DNA of 64,000 nt from Guptibacillus hwajinpoensis (GCF_020524165.1 NZ_JAIVKU010000005.1:682001-746000); one strand, 5' to 3'; shown: positions 1 through 8,570, counted from the first letter of the stretch. Program-made: numbers and translations. Notes: generated from the sequence alone by a model not told the origin.

Positions 1-675
1 GGAGTCTTTCAATAAGTCCCTTGCCAAACCACTTTTGACAACTTTTCCTGTTTCAAGGACATAGGCATGATGCGCAACCTTTAAAGCCTGTCGCGCATTT
101 TGTTCTACTAGCAAAACAGTTGTACCTTCTTCGTTGATTTCTTTCACAATTTGAAAGATATCTTTAACGATTAAGGGAGCTAACCCCATAGAGGGTTCAT
201 CAAGTAAGAGAAGCTTTGGCTTAGACATTAACGCTCGTGCGATGGCAAGCATTTGCTGCTGTCCTCCTGATAGAGTGCCACCTAATTGCGATTTACGTTC
301 TTCTAATATCGGAAACCGCTCCATTACCTTTTGGAGATCTTTTTTTATGGAACCCTTTCGACGAAACGCTCCCATTTCTAAATTCTCCAATACTGTCATG
401 CCTGAAAGGATGGCCCGCCCTTCTGGAACGAGCGATATCCCTTTGCTAACAAGCATATCCGGTGTATTTCCGGTAATATCTTCATTTAGAAACGTAATGT
501 CCCCTTTTTTAGGTTTTAATACTCCAGCAATCGTTTTCATTGTCGTTGTTTTCCCAGCACCGTTAGCACCCAGAATGGTGACGATGCTTCCTTCAGGAAC
601 ATCGATACTGATCCCTTTTAACGCGAGGATATTTCCATAATAGGTATGTATGTTGTTTACGCTAAGCAAGCTCAT
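1..675 (-). CDS. livF: Branched-chain amino acid ABC transporter ATP-binding protein LivF (partial)
   Basis: One of two cytoplasmic ATPases that power uptake through the LivHM channel. The reading frame starts at the ATG at 673-675 (reverse strand) and runs open to the window edge, giving 225 residues; the family is about 235 long, so only the last few residues are missing. The start reads MSLLSVNNIHTYYGN. Walker A (GANGAGKTT) lies near residue 37, and the signature and Walker B regions follow in the usual order. The start overlaps the end of livG by 14 bp, so the two are translationally coupled. LivF rather than a second LivG is inferred from gene order and the short form. Confidence 0.93.
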   Translation of the reverse strand, partial: MSLLSVNNIHTYYGNILALKGISIDVPEGSIVTILGANGAGKTTTMKTIAGVLKPKKGDITFLNEDITGNTPDMLVSKGISLVPEGRAILSGMTVLENLEMGAFRRKGSIKKDLQKVMERFPILEERKSQLGGTLSGGQQQMLAIARALMSKPKLLLLDEPSMGLAPLIVKDIFQIVKEINEEGTTVLLVEQNARQALKVAHHAYVLETGKVVKSGLARDLLKDS

Positions 676-1435
676 CTTCCTCCTCTCGACCAAGATACGC
701 TTCAATGACGGCAGGATTATTTCGAATCTCTTCAGGGGTTCCCTGGGCAATTTTCTTTCCGAAATTAAGAACCGCCATCCGATCACACACTTTCATGACA
801 AGCGGCATGTCATGCTCAATGAGTAAAATGGTCATGTTCAGCTTTTTTATTTTTTGAATAAGCTCGAATAAATCATTCGTCTCTTTCTCATTCATCCCTG
901 CTGCAGGCTCATCAAGCAATAATAATTTCGGGTCACTCGCAAGGGCTCGTGCGATTTCGAGACGGCGCTGCTGACCATATGCCAAATTATCTGCAAATGA
1001 ATCTTCCAATTCCTCAAGTCCGACTAAGCGCAGAAGATCACGCGCTTTACGTTTGATACTCTCTTCTTCCATCCTCTGAGACTTGAGTTTTAATACACCT
1101 GACCATACGCCTGAAGATGTCCTACAGTGTTGGCCGACTGTGACATTTTCTAGTACTGTCATATCTGGGAACAGGCGAATGTTCTGAAACGTTCGACATA
1201 CGCCTTCCTTTGTGATTTGATAAGGCTTCTTACCGGTCAGCCGTTTCTTTATAAAAACGACCTCGCCTGTTGTTGGAGGAAACATCGAAGTAATAATATT
1301 GAACATTGTTGTTTTTCCCGCCCCGTTCGGTCCAATGAGTCCAAATACTTCGCCTTGATTGACCCGAAATGATACATCAGTCAAGGCTTGGATTCCACCA
1401 AACTTTTTTGTGATCTCCTTAACTTCCAATATCAT
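662..1435 (-). CDS. livG: Branched-chain amino acid ABC transporter ATP-binding protein LivG
   Basis: Second ATPase of the LivFGHMJ importer, 257 residues. Walker A GPNGAGKTT, then the Q-loop with the LivG-typical RTFQNIRLF, the signature region AYGQQRRLEIARAL, Walker B LLLLDEP and the C-terminal BCA-type tail with EAYLG. I place the start at the ATG at 1433-1435 (MILEVKEI) because an AAGGAG lies about 10 bases ahead of it. An in-frame ATG 21 bases further upstream overlaps that same site and is less likely. It overlaps livM by 17 bp. Confidence 0.95.
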   Translation of the reverse strand: MILEVKEITKKFGGIQALTDVSFRVNQGEVFGLIGPNGAGKTTMFNIITSMFPPTTGEVVFIKKRLTGKKPYQITKEGVCRTFQNIRLFPDMTVLENVTVGQHCRTSSGVWSGVLKLKSQRMEEESIKRKARDLLRLVGLEELEDSFADNLAYGQQRRLEIARALASDPKLLLLDEPAAGMNEKETNDLFELIQKIKKLNMTILLIEHDMPLVMKVCDRMAVLNFGKKIAQGTPEEIRNNPAVIEAYLGREEEDELA

Positions 1436-2411
1436 GACGTTTACTCTCCTTTTCATCTATGGTCTTCTGATCCTTTTTCTTACGTAACCTTTTCAACTTA
1501 TGTATCATGTTATAGTCGATTAGTCCCTGAGGTCTAAAAGCCATCATTGCCACCAGAATAACGCCATAAATCATATAACGGTATTCACTTACATCACGAA
1601 GTAATTCAGGCATTGACGTTAAGAAGATCGCACCAAAAATTGGACCTGCTATAACCTCACTCCCCCCGAAAACAGCAAAGATGAGGATTTCTACCGCGCG
1701 ATGGTAAGAGAAGTCTGACGGGCTGATATATGCTGTAATGTGCGCATAAAGTGCGCCTGCAAAGCCTGCTACTAGAGCACCCTGTGCAAAAGCCAACACT
1801 TTATAATAGGTAATATTAATTCCCATTGCTTCTGCCGCGCTTTCGTCCATCTTAATAGCTGCGAATGCTCTTCCTACTCTAGAACGATGCTGTCTAACAA
1901 AAAAGGAGATTAATAGGATGGTTACAACGAGTAGAATCAAAAACACGAGAACACTAATAAGCTGATTACTCCTAATTCCAATCATATCGGCTGTAAAGCC
2001 TGTATCTCTTAAGCCCGTTACTAACTCTCTGCCAATATGAGGAATAGACGAGATTCCGACTGCCCCCTGCGTCATTCCTTCCCAGTTAATGAAGAGCACC
2101 CTGACCACTTCGCCAAACCCTAGAGTGGCAATTGCCAGATAAACACCCTGTAATCGTAAAGTAGGTAGTCCAATTAATATTCCTGTTAGGCCAGCAACGA
2201 TTGCTCCAAGTAAAATTCCAACAATGAGTGGTAAATCATAATTGATTGTTACGATAGCGGAGGTATAAGCACCAATTCCCATAAATCCAGCATGACCTAA
2301 TGAGAGTTGGCCGGTTGATAACGTAATATAGATACTGATTCCAAGAATGATATTGATGAGAATAAACGATAGAACTTGCAAATAATATGGATTAATTAAT
2401 TCAGCTAGCAT
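1419..2411 (-). CDS. livM: Branched-chain amino acid ABC transporter permease LivM
   Basis: Membrane-spanning channel subunit of the Liv importer, 330 residues. Many hydrophobic helices, with the family motifs LSTGQLSLGHAGFMGIGAY near residue 32, GLPTLRLQGVYLAIATLGFGE near 82, and AALYAHITAYISP before the C-terminal FRPQGL. The extended charged tail (KLKRLRKKKDQKTIDEKESK) is cytoplasmic and variable between species. It lies between livH (7-bp gap) and livG (overlap), in the standard operon order. Confidence 0.95.
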   Translation of the reverse strand: MLAELINPYYLQVLSFILINIILGISIYITLSTGQLSLGHAGFMGIGAYTSAIVTINYDLPLIVGILLGAIVAGLTGILIGLPTLRLQGVYLAIATLGFGEVVRVLFINWEGMTQGAVGISSIPHIGRELVTGLRDTGFTADMIGIRSNQLISVLVFLILLVVTILLISFFVRQHRSRVGRAFAAIKMDESAAEAMGINITYYKVLAFAQGALVAGFAGALYAHITAYISPSDFSYHRAVEILIFAVFGGSEVIAGPIFGAIFLTSMPELLRDVSEYRYMIYGVILVAMMAFRPQGLIDYNMIHKLKRLRKKKDQKTIDEKESKRHDIGS

Positions 2412-2418
2412 CTGTTAA

Positions 2419-3303
2419 TCACCGCCTTGCCTCTGTTACTGGTTGACCAAACAGTCCTTGAGGTCGAACGAGAAGAATAATGATAATGGCTATAAAGGCA
2501 ATCGCATCTCGATATCCTGATTCTCCGAATACAACGATCATTGTTTCAGAAAGACCAAGGATTAACCCCCCGACCATCGCACCTCGAACACTTCCCATTC
2601 CACCGAGGATAATGATAGCTAATCCTTTTAACCCCATCGATAATCCCATTTGGGGTGTGACCGAGTTAAATGCCATTCCTACTAAGACTCCAGCAATCCC
2701 TCCGATAACAGAGGCGATAATGACCGTTAGCATGATCATTTTCTTCGTATTGACACCGAGCAAACTTGCTGCTTCTAGATTCTCCGCACAGGCACGGAGA
2801 GCTTTACCAGCTTTCGTTTTGGATAACCAGAATGAAAGGCTAATCATTAATAAAATAGCAATGGCAAATATCACAAGTTGTACAGCATAGATTGTTACTG
2901 AACCAATCTGGATGCTAAGTTGCGAAAAAGATGTATTAAAAGGACGATTCCCTGCACCAAAGAAGTGATGAGCTAGATTTTCAAGGAAAATCGAAACGCC
3001 TATCGTACTAATGAGTGGTGCAAGGTGGGATACTCCTTTTTTACCTCTTAAAGGTCTTAACGCGATTAATTCTAGAAAAAGACCAAGCATCGCAGTAACA
3101 GCAATAGCAACTAGAAATGCAAGTGCCAGTGGCAGTTGCAACGTGTGAGTAACGACTACTCCCATAAAGGCTCCAAACATAAAGATCTCCCCATGAGCCA
3201 TGTTAATAATTCCTAATACACCGAATACTAATGTATAACCTAAAGCAACGATTGCATAAATACTCCCCAGCGTTAAGCCATTAATTAATTGTTCTAATAA
3301 CAA
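2419..3303 (-). CDS. livH: Branched-chain amino acid ABC transporter permease LivH
   Basis: Second channel subunit, 294 residues. Family motifs: LGSIYAIVALGYTLVFGVLG at the N terminus, INMAHGEIFMFGAF, and the C-terminal IILGGMGSVRGAMVGGLILG followed by LLVRPQGLFG. It is separated from the binding-protein gene by 117 bp containing a strong hairpin (3385-3410). The hairpin probably lets the binding protein be made in excess over the membrane parts. Confidence 0.95.
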   Translation of the reverse strand: MLLEQLINGLTLGSIYAIVALGYTLVFGVLGIINMAHGEIFMFGAFMGVVVTHTLQLPLALAFLVAIAVTAMLGLFLELIALRPLRGKKGVSHLAPLISTIGVSIFLENLAHHFFGAGNRPFNTSFSQLSIQIGSVTIYAVQLVIFAIAILLMISLSFWLSKTKAGKALRACAENLEAASLLGVNTKKMIMLTVIIASVIGGIAGVLVGMAFNSVTPQMGLSMGLKGLAIIILGGMGSVRGAMVGGLILGLSETMIVVFGESGYRDAIAFIAIIIILLVRPQGLFGQPVTEARR

Positions 3304-3384
3304 GGAATTCTCACCTCTTCATTATGTATCGAGATTTTAAAAACAGGTTAATTTATTACTGTCCTTTTCTAAGAAAAAGAAAGA

Positions 3385-3410
3385 TTGAGAGAGTATCGAT
3401 ACTCTCTCAA
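3385..3410 (-). promoter_or_regulatory. Intercistronic perfect palindrome between livJ and livH
   Basis: A 26-bp perfect inverted repeat (TTGAGAGAGTATC and its complement, no loop) 10 bp after the livJ stop. In the minus-strand transcript it is followed by a U-rich but interrupted stretch (CUUUCUUUUUCUU). It fits a leaky terminator or mRNA 3'-end stabiliser that raises livJ over livHMGF. The role is inferred from its place after a binding-protein gene. Confidence 0.7.
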
Positions 3411-3420
3411 ATCCAATTCT

Positions 3421-4578
3421 TTATTCGAAAGGTTGAAACTTCCCATCTTTAATCGTAAGAACAGTAGGTTCCATTACAATATCGCCTTCTTCATCAAAAG
3501 ACATCTCTCCAAGGACTCCTTCAAAACCTTCCGTTTCGGCTAAAGCATCACGAATAGCGTCTCGGTCATCGCTACCAGCTCTTTCAATCGCATCCGCTAA
3601 AATGTATAGCGCGTCATAAGCTTGAGCAGCAAATTGGTCAGGCTCATTGCCATACTCTTCTTTATATTTATCAACAAATGTTTGTACCTTTTCATCTTCA
3701 CTTCCACCAAACCAAGGTGTTGCAACGATTAACCCATTAGCTGCATCCCCAGCAATCTTGATTACTTCAGGAGAGTTAAAGCCGTTACCTCCTACAAACG
3801 GAACATCAATCCCCATTTTTCTTGCTTGATCCATAATGACAGCGCCTTCATTATATAGGGCTGAACAAAGAATTAAGTCAGGCTTTGTATCTTTAATCTT
3901 AGTTAACTGAGCATTATAATCAGCCTGCCCTTTTTGGAATGTTTCTGTTGTTAGGACCTCAAGCCCTTGTTCTTCAGCTACCTTCTTCATCGTGTCGTAT
4001 CCAGATTTCGTGAAAACATCATCATTTCCATATAAGATGGCCACTTTTTTCGCATCGTACTTTTCTACAGCACTTGAAACAGCAGCCGGAATAGCTAATG
4101 ATTCAGGGATGGAATTTCGAAAGACATAGTCACCGATTTGTGGAATGCCAGAGGCAGTTGTGGATGTCCCCATAATTGGAACACCGTTTAAATCTGCTTC
4201 TGGTGCGACAACCTTCATTTCTGTACTTAACGTAGGACCCAGTATCATGGAAACGTTTTCAGAATTCATCAGTTTTTGAGCAGATGATAGGGCTTGTTCC
4301 TGCTTACCTGCCGAATCCTCTGTTATTAATTCGATGTTTACTTTTCCTTCTTCTTTAATTTCTGTATTCGCAAGCTCGAAACCGTTCGTAATTGCTTCAC
4401 CGTATCCTGCACCTGCTCCAGTCAACCAGGAGATAACTCCAACCTTTACATCAACAGTTCCATCACCAGAACCATCTGACTGTTCACCGGAAGTTTCACT
4501 ATTTCCGCCACATGCACTCATCAAAGCTAGCGTGAATACCGCAATAACAGCAAGCAAACCTTTAAACACATTCCCCAT
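3421..4578 (-). CDS. livJ: Branched-chain amino acid ABC transporter substrate-binding lipoprotein
   Basis: Extracytoplasmic ligand-binding protein (Peripla_BP_6 type I fold), 385 residues, anchored as a lipoprotein. After MGNVFKGLLAVIAVFTLALMS comes the lipobox cysteine (SAC-GG), then an acidic, Ser/Gly-rich linker. Mature features are VGVISWLTGAGAGYGEAITNGFELA and the typical ILGPTLSTEMKVVAP. The start at 4576-4578 is chosen because AGGGGG sits 7 bases ahead; the longer frame adds 13 residues without a signal-peptide character. The ligand (Leu/Ile/Val or another amino acid or amide) cannot be read from the sequence. It is the first gene of the operon. Confidence 0.93.
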   Translation of the reverse strand: MGNVFKGLLAVIAVFTLALMSACGGNSETSGEQSDGSGDGTVDVKVGVISWLTGAGAGYGEAITNGFELANTEIKEEGKVNIELITEDSAGKQEQALSSAQKLMNSENVSMILGPTLSTEMKVVAPEADLNGVPIMGTSTTASGIPQIGDYVFRNSIPESLAIPAAVSSAVEKYDAKKVAILYGNDDVFTKSGYDTMKKVAEEQGLEVLTTETFQKGQADYNAQLTKIKDTKPDLILCSALYNEGAVIMDQARKMGIDVPFVGGNGFNSPEVIKIAGDAANGLIVATPWFGGSEDEKVQTFVDKYKEEYGNEPDQFAAQAYDALYILADAIERAGSDDRDAIRDALAETEGFEGVLGEMSFDEEGDIVMEPTVLTIKDGKFQPFE

Positions 4579-4650
4579 CCCATTTCCCCCTATGTACTGT
4601 GATATTTTCCATTCCAAAAATAATTATTATATTTTTGGTAATATTCTGTT

Positions 4651-4679
4651 ATCTTACAAGAAAAACTCCTTTATTGCAA
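4651..4679 (-). promoter_or_regulatory. Putative SigA promoter of the liv operon
   Basis: On the minus strand TTGCAA, 17 bp, TAAGAT, about 70 bp upstream of the livJ start. A TATAAT lies nearer the gene but has no well-spaced -35. Assignment is by consensus only. Confidence 0.45.
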
Positions 4680-4706
4680 GATAATGACGTTTAAGGAAGA
4701 AAGATC

Positions 4707-4738
4707 AAAAAAGCCTTGACGTTAATCAGTCAAGACTT
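4707..4738 (-). terminator. Rho-independent terminator after the 4787-5230 gene
   Basis: Stem CTTGAC/GTCAAG with an 8-base loop, extended by three further pairs past one mismatch. A run of six A on the left gives the U tract on the minus-strand transcript. Confidence 0.7.
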
Positions 4739-4786
4739 GTGCTATTGAATTCACACTGTGATCACATTCTTTTTTAAATCAGTCAT

Positions 4787-5230
4787 TTAACATACGTTTC
4801 TGATCATTCGATAGTATCCATAACAGACAATGTATGCCAGTAAATAAGAAACAAATGTCCAGTAAATCGTCCAGCCATTTGAATAATGCACCAGGTGAAT
4901 GAGAACGCCAATCCCTTCAATAACCGTTGTGATGAATGAATAAATTAAAATGATGACAAAATGCTTTAGATCTGTCCTTTCGATTGTTAGAAACAAATAA
5001 CCCGCTAAAATGGGATAAATCCCAAAATACATTGGCATTGCTGCAATGGCTTCCGTTTCATATTCAGGATCAATTCGCCAGAAATCAAAATGAAAACCGA
5101 GCACATCAAAAATAACTGCTACAAATGCGGCAAAAGGGGCAATCAGAAGAAAAAGTCTAAAATCTTTTTTCACAAGAAAAATGCCAGCAAGCCACGGTAT
5201 GACAAACGCAGCAACGATATTAAAGACCAT
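4787..5230 (-). CDS. Small integral membrane protein, CBO0543-like
   Basis: 147 residues, almost entirely hydrophobic, with four to five predicted membrane helices (about 2-20, 26-45, 66-84, 90-112, 118-137). A WRIDPEYETE stretch after helix 2 and the pattern of short helices resemble the poorly characterised CBO0543 family of Firmicute membrane proteins; this link is from memory of the family. No catalytic motif is visible. It stands alone with its own terminator and its function is unknown. Confidence 0.7.
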   Translation of the reverse strand: MVFNIVAAFVIPWLAGIFLVKKDFRLFLLIAPFAAFVAVIFDVLGFHFDFWRIDPEYETEAIAAMPMYFGIYPILAGYLFLTIERTDLKHFVIILIYSFITTVIEGIGVLIHLVHYSNGWTIYWTFVSYLLAYIVCYGYYRMIRNVC

Positions 5231-5300
5231 AATTCACACTCCTTATATAAGGAATGCACGAATTTAGCACGATTTATACACGATTGGTTAACTGCCTAAC

Positions 5301-5335
5301 AAAAAAGAATGCGACCTTTAAATCGCATTCTTTCA
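5301..5335 (-). terminator. Bidirectional-looking terminator after the Rrf2 gene
   Basis: 11-bp perfect stem (AAAGAATGCGA and complement) around an 8-base loop, with A residues on the left that become the U tract for the minus-strand Rrf2-type gene. Confidence 0.8.
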
Positions 5336-5344
5336 TTTCGCTTT

Positions 5345-5764
5345 TTATTTCTTTTTCACTAATAAATCAGCGATTGTTTTTTGTTTTAATCCATCGACAA
5401 GCCAGCTTTCCATCTCATCTCTTAGCTCAAACAAAGCATCTCTTGTGGGCGGAGCAAAACATTCTTTTGTAGCGACATCAAGAAATCCCTTTGGAAAAGG
5501 CTCTGCTTTCATCGCTTCATATACTTCAGCTAAAGTCAGATCAGCCGGGTCTTTTATTAACGAATACCCACCATCGCGTCCTTCTTTCGCCTGAATTAAT
5601 CCACCTTTTACGAGATGGGTCAAAATTTTTCTTAAGAAAGCGGACTGAGACTCGAGTTTTTCTGCTAGTTTACCGCTTGGACATAGTCCATCATGATCAG
5701 CAAGAACGATAAGGGCTTGAAGCGCCATCCCAAACCATCGCGTACTTGATCCGTAATCTGCCAT
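5345..5764 (-). CDS. Rrf2 family transcriptional regulator
   Basis: 139-residue winged-helix DNA-binding protein. The N-terminal Rrf2 pattern is clear: RWFGMALQALIVLAD, then SGKLAEKLESQSAFLRKILTHLVKGGLIQAKEGRDGGYSL (recognition helix and wing), then LTLAEVYEAM. Only one cysteine (KECFAP) follows, so the three-cysteine cluster of iron-sulfur Rrf2 proteins such as IscR or NsrR is absent. This places it with the YwnA-like branch. The start at 5762-5764 is set by AGAGGTG six bases ahead. Its target is unknown; a GNAT gene diverges upstream. Confidence 0.88.
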   Translation of the reverse strand: MADYGSSTRWFGMALQALIVLADHDGLCPSGKLAEKLESQSAFLRKILTHLVKGGLIQAKEGRDGGYSLIKDPADLTLAEVYEAMKAEPFPKGFLDVATKECFAPPTRDALFELRDEMESWLVDGLKQKTIADLLVKKK

Positions 5765-5905
5765 TCTTTTCACCTCTTTGCTACTTCTATCTATTCTGAT
5801 GGTTTCCATTTTGAAAGTAAAGTCCTATCCTCTGCATTTACAGAAAACCTCTTGAATGATTATACTCAATCTATAGAGTTGATCCAATCAAGGAGGCACA
5901 TAATC

Positions 5906-6361
5906 ATGATTGCAGTAAGAATTGAAACCCAAGAAGCGTTAGAAAAGGCTTTTAGCATTCGAAAAGACGTTTTCATTGATGAACAAGGTACCCCAGAGGA
6001 TGAAGAATATGATGAATTCGATACGCTTGAGTCAGCCGAACACATTCTCGTTCTAGATGAAAACAAAGCAGTTGGTACAGCTAGATGGAGGATTGTAGAA
6101 GGCGAAGGGAAATTTGAACGAATTTGTATTCTAGCCTCCCATCGTAAACTTGGAATTGGGAATTTAATCGTACATAAGCTTGAAGACCTCGCGTATAAAA
6201 CTGGCATAACGAGTGTGAAGCTCCACGGCCAGGTTCAAGCAGAAGGCTTTTATCATAAGCTTGGGTACGAAACGTGTTCAGACGTTTTTATGGAAGATGG
6301 CATCCCTCATGTTCTTATGAGGAAGAAACTTCCTGAAACTTTTACAAACACTACATCGTAA
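5906..6361 (+). CDS. GNAT family N-acetyltransferase (YjcF/ElaA-like)
   Basis: 151 residues. Starts at the ATG after AAGGAGG (MIAVRIETQEALEKAFSIRKDVFIDEQG); the N terminus with VFIDEQG is characteristic of the YjcF/ElaA branch. The acetyl-CoA-binding core is RICILASHRKLGIGNLIVHKLE, followed by VKLHGQVQAEGFYHKLGYE. It probably transfers an acetyl group from acetyl-CoA to a small-molecule amine; the substrate is not predictable. It is divergent from the Rrf2 regulator, so common control is possible but not shown. Confidence 0.85.
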   Translation: MIAVRIETQEALEKAFSIRKDVFIDEQGTPEDEEYDEFDTLESAEHILVLDENKAVGTARWRIVEGEGKFERICILASHRKLGIGNLIVHKLEDLAYKTGITSVKLHGQVQAEGFYHKLGYETCSDVFMEDGIPHVLMRKKLPETFTNTTS

Positions 6362-6434
6362 GTTAGATTAGAATCAAAAATGGGAACATACTTATGAGCA
6401 TGAACCTATTAAACGAAAAAAGGATGAAGTTTAT

Positions 6435-7163
6435 ATGATGCGAAGCGGAAATCCCGTTTTAAAGAACAATACATTTAACAGAACGCGTGATCAAGGAGAG
6501 GCGATGACGATTGGAGGAACTGTTGCAAAAACATTCTTCTTATTTCTCTTCTTGCTTGGGTCTTCAATTTATACATGGTACCGCTATGCACAAGGAGAAG
6601 ATGTGTATACGATGATGGTCATTGGTGCTATCGGTGGATTAATCTTTGCTCTTATTACAACGTTCTTTCATCGAGCTGCTCCGATTACCGGGCCAATCTA
6701 TGCAACGCTTGAAGGCTTTGCGATCGGAGGTATATCCGCTATTTTAGAATCACGATACCCGGGTATCGTGATTCAGGCCGCGGCCCTGACCTTCTCCGTT
6801 ATGGGCGTGCTCCTTTTCTTATATGCCGCTCGAATTATCAAGGTAACGAAAAATTTCCGATTAATGATCGTCTCCGCTACCCTTGCGATTTTTGTGGTAT
6901 ACATCATTGATCTCGGTCTTAACCTTTTCTTAAATGCCAACGTTCCATACCTGCATTCAAACGGGCTTGTCGGAATCGGCATTAGCTTGTTCATTGTAGC
7001 GATCGCAGCGCTCAACCTCGTGCTTGATTTTGATTTTATTGAAAACGGCGCAAACCGAGGAGCCCCTAAACATCTGGAATGGTATGGCGCTTTTGGATTA
7101 ATGGTAACCCTCGTATGGCTCTATATCGAGATCCTTCATTTACTACAAAAATTGAGACGATAA
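6435..7163 (+). CDS. Bax inhibitor-1/YccA family membrane protein
   Basis: 242 residues, with about seven membrane helices after a polar N terminus (MMRSGNPVLKNNTFNRTRD) typical of the bacterial BI-1/YccA branch. Family motifs: FFHRAAPITGPIYATLEGFAIGGISA, then NGLVGIGISLFIVAIAALNLVLDFDFIENG near the C terminus with conserved acidic residues, then YGAFGLMVTLVWLYIEILHLL. Proteins of this family conduct Ca2+/H+ or modulate membrane stress; the role here is unknown. The coding region contains a 28-bp perfect palindrome. Followed by its own terminator. Confidence 0.9.
   Translation: MMRSGNPVLKNNTFNRTRDQGEAMTIGGTVAKTFFLFLFLLGSSIYTWYRYAQGEDVYTMMVIGAIGGLIFALITTFFHRAAPITGPIYATLEGFAIGGISAILESRYPGIVIQAAALTFSVMGVLLFLYAARIIKVTKNFRLMIVSATLAIFVVYIIDLGLNLFLNANVPYLHSNGLVGIGISLFIVAIAALNLVLDFDFIENGANRGAPKHLEWYGAFGLMVTLVWLYIEILHLLQKLRR
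6747..6774. repeat. 28-bp perfect palindrome inside the BI-1 coding region
   Basis: 14-base arms (GAATCACGATACCC and exact complement) with no spacer, coding for ESRYPGIVI. Unlikely by chance at this length; see findings. Confidence 0.9.
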
Positions 7164-7170
7164 CGAAACA

Positions 7171-7206
7171 AAGCCACATCATCAACTTGGATGATGTGGC
7201 TTTTTT
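7171..7206 (+). terminator. Terminator after the BI-1-like gene
   Basis: 12-bp stem AAGCCACATCAT/ATGATGTGGCTT, 8-base loop, followed by six T. Confidence 0.92.
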
Positions 7207-7230
7207 CTATTTTATTTCGAGAATGATTAG

Positions 7231-7365
7231 TCAATCACTTTCTGCCCAAAGCAGGAAGGCAAGCGGTGTGAGAAAAGCATGGACAGCTTCCTCATACGCT
7301 TTGCTTTCTGTCAGTACCGATAGGAAAAAAGGTGCGATCAGTAAAAGGAATACGAAGCAGAACAC
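7231..7365 (-). CDS. Possible small membrane peptide (44 residues)
   Basis: GTG-started frame just downstream of the 7390-8223 gene. One strongly hydrophobic stretch (FCFVFLLLIAPFFLSVL), then a short helix ending LAFLLWAESD. The only Shine-Dalgarno-like sequence (AGAAGG) abuts the start, which is too close to be convincing. It could be a second cistron of the upstream membrane protein gene or a decayed remnant. Confidence 0.25.
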   Translation of the reverse strand: MFCFVFLLLIAPFFLSVLTESKAYEEAVHAFLTPLAFLLWAESD

Positions 7366-7389
7366 CTTCTATGTTAACTTAGATACATG

Positions 7390-8223
7390 TCATGGTAACT
7401 CCTCTAAAGGATATAACTTATATTCCCATCGATGTGTACACTCTTCTAACATGTAATAGCCCTGTTCTACATTTGGCACAATTCGCGAACATTGCTGGTT
7501 AGGGATGAGCCCCTCACTGTCATCACTTGATACATCAATCCAGCTTTGATCAGACGACTCATCATAGCGTACGATTAATTTGTACCCATTTACTGTTATC
7601 GTGTGGCCATCCTCTTTGTTTTCCACCTTTTGAATGAACGCTTCGATATCAGTAGCAGTCATTTCTGGCGAGTCAGAGGAAGCAGAAGATTTGAGGTGAA
7701 CTTCCTTTGTTCCTTCCACTGTTGGAAAACGTACAGTGTGATCTCCAATCCATACAGCATTGTCTAAACCGAGCGCAGCTTCCGGATCGAATCCCGGGTT
7801 ATTTACACTCTGAAAAACCATGCGAATGGATTCATCATCTAAACGTTTGCCAATGATACCGAAGTTGGTTTTATAAAAGTGGTAAAGATACGTCGTTTCA
7901 CCAAGCGTAAAATCTCGATATTCGATGGTAAGCGACTGATGTGATTGTGACTTAATCGTCGTGTAATTGTAATGCGTTAACAAGAGCATCACACTAGAAA
8001 TCAGCATAAAAAACACCCCAATCATGAGGACAAGAATGGTAAGCCACCGCGGGATACGAGGCGAGCGAAAGCCAATCACTGTGAATGCGACCATATGCAT
8101 GATGAGAGGGATGAGTAGCCCCGTTGGTTTCAAAAATAGAAAAAAGTAGTTCATAAGAGCCATTGCAATCAGAAGGAGGTCCATTGCTGCTAGAAGCACC
8201 AATACCCATTTTGTTTTGGTCAT
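7390..8223 (-). CDS. Membrane-anchored protein of unknown function
   Basis: 277 residues. Three N-terminal membrane helices (about 6-28, 34-50, 58-80) are followed by a roughly 190-residue soluble, acidic domain that should face outside. No motif or family that I recognise. TGGAGA lies before the ATG. The soluble domain contains repeated polar beta-like segments (SLTIEYRDFTLGETTYLYHFY, HTITVNGYKLIVRYD) suggesting a beta-rich fold. Function unknown. Confidence 0.7.
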   Translation of the reverse strand: MTKTKWVLVLLAAMDLLLIAMALMNYFFLFLKPTGLLIPLIMHMVAFTVIGFRSPRIPRWLTILVLMIGVFFMLISSVMLLLTHYNYTTIKSQSHQSLTIEYRDFTLGETTYLYHFYKTNFGIIGKRLDDESIRMVFQSVNNPGFDPEAALGLDNAVWIGDHTVRFPTVEGTKEVHLKSSASSDSPEMTATDIEAFIQKVENKEDGHTITVNGYKLIVRYDESSDQSWIDVSSDDSEGLIPNQQCSRIVPNVEQGYYMLEECTHRWEYKLYPLEELP

Positions 8224-8262
8224 GAGAAAATCTCCATTTTTTAACTAAATTTATCTCATCAT

Positions 8263-8481
8263 CTAAGCATTATGTAATTGATTATTTAAAACGACAGCCA
8301 TTCCAATAAGGATGATTTGCTCTACTGGATTGGGAGGTTTGGTATGTTGAAGGTGATACTCCCCACCAGAAAACGAGGAATCTTTTAATGTTGCTGATCG
8401 AGCTAAAAGGCTGTATTCTTTGCTTTGACTCTTCAAGAGGAATTCTTCTTTCATACGTAGATCAGAGTAGGTAGAAAGCAT
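8263..8481 (-). CDS. Small protein of unknown function (72 residues)
   Basis: Supported by a GGAGG six bases before its ATG. The first 45 residues are polar and charged (SDLRMKEEFLLKSQSKEYSLLARSATLKDSSF); the end has a short hydrophobic segment (EQIILIGMAVVLNNQL). No recognised family. It lies just upstream of the 7390-8223 membrane protein gene on the same strand, and the two may be co-transcribed. Confidence 0.5.
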   Translation of the reverse strand: MLSTYSDLRMKEEFLLKSQSKEYSLLARSATLKDSSFSGGEYHLQHTKPPNPVEQIILIGMAVVLNNQLHNA

Positions 8482-8570
8482 CGATAACCTCCATTCTAAC
8501 TAGCATTTTATTTAGAACCGACCCATTCACATATATTGCCATCATTTACATTTTCTCTAAAGGTGTAAAT

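Noticed and set aside
242..640. 132-codon plus-strand frame opposite livF
   Set aside because: Antisense shadow of a clear ABC ATPase; no ribosome site and no protein-like pattern.
2480..2890. 136-codon plus-strand frame opposite livH
   Set aside because: Mirror of hydrophobic codons of LivH; Ile/Pro/Thr-rich low-complexity translation.
8251..8262. Possible CRISPR or tandem repeat near small genes at 8.2-8.6 kb
   Set aside because: No repeated unit with regular spacers; only single short inverted repeats.
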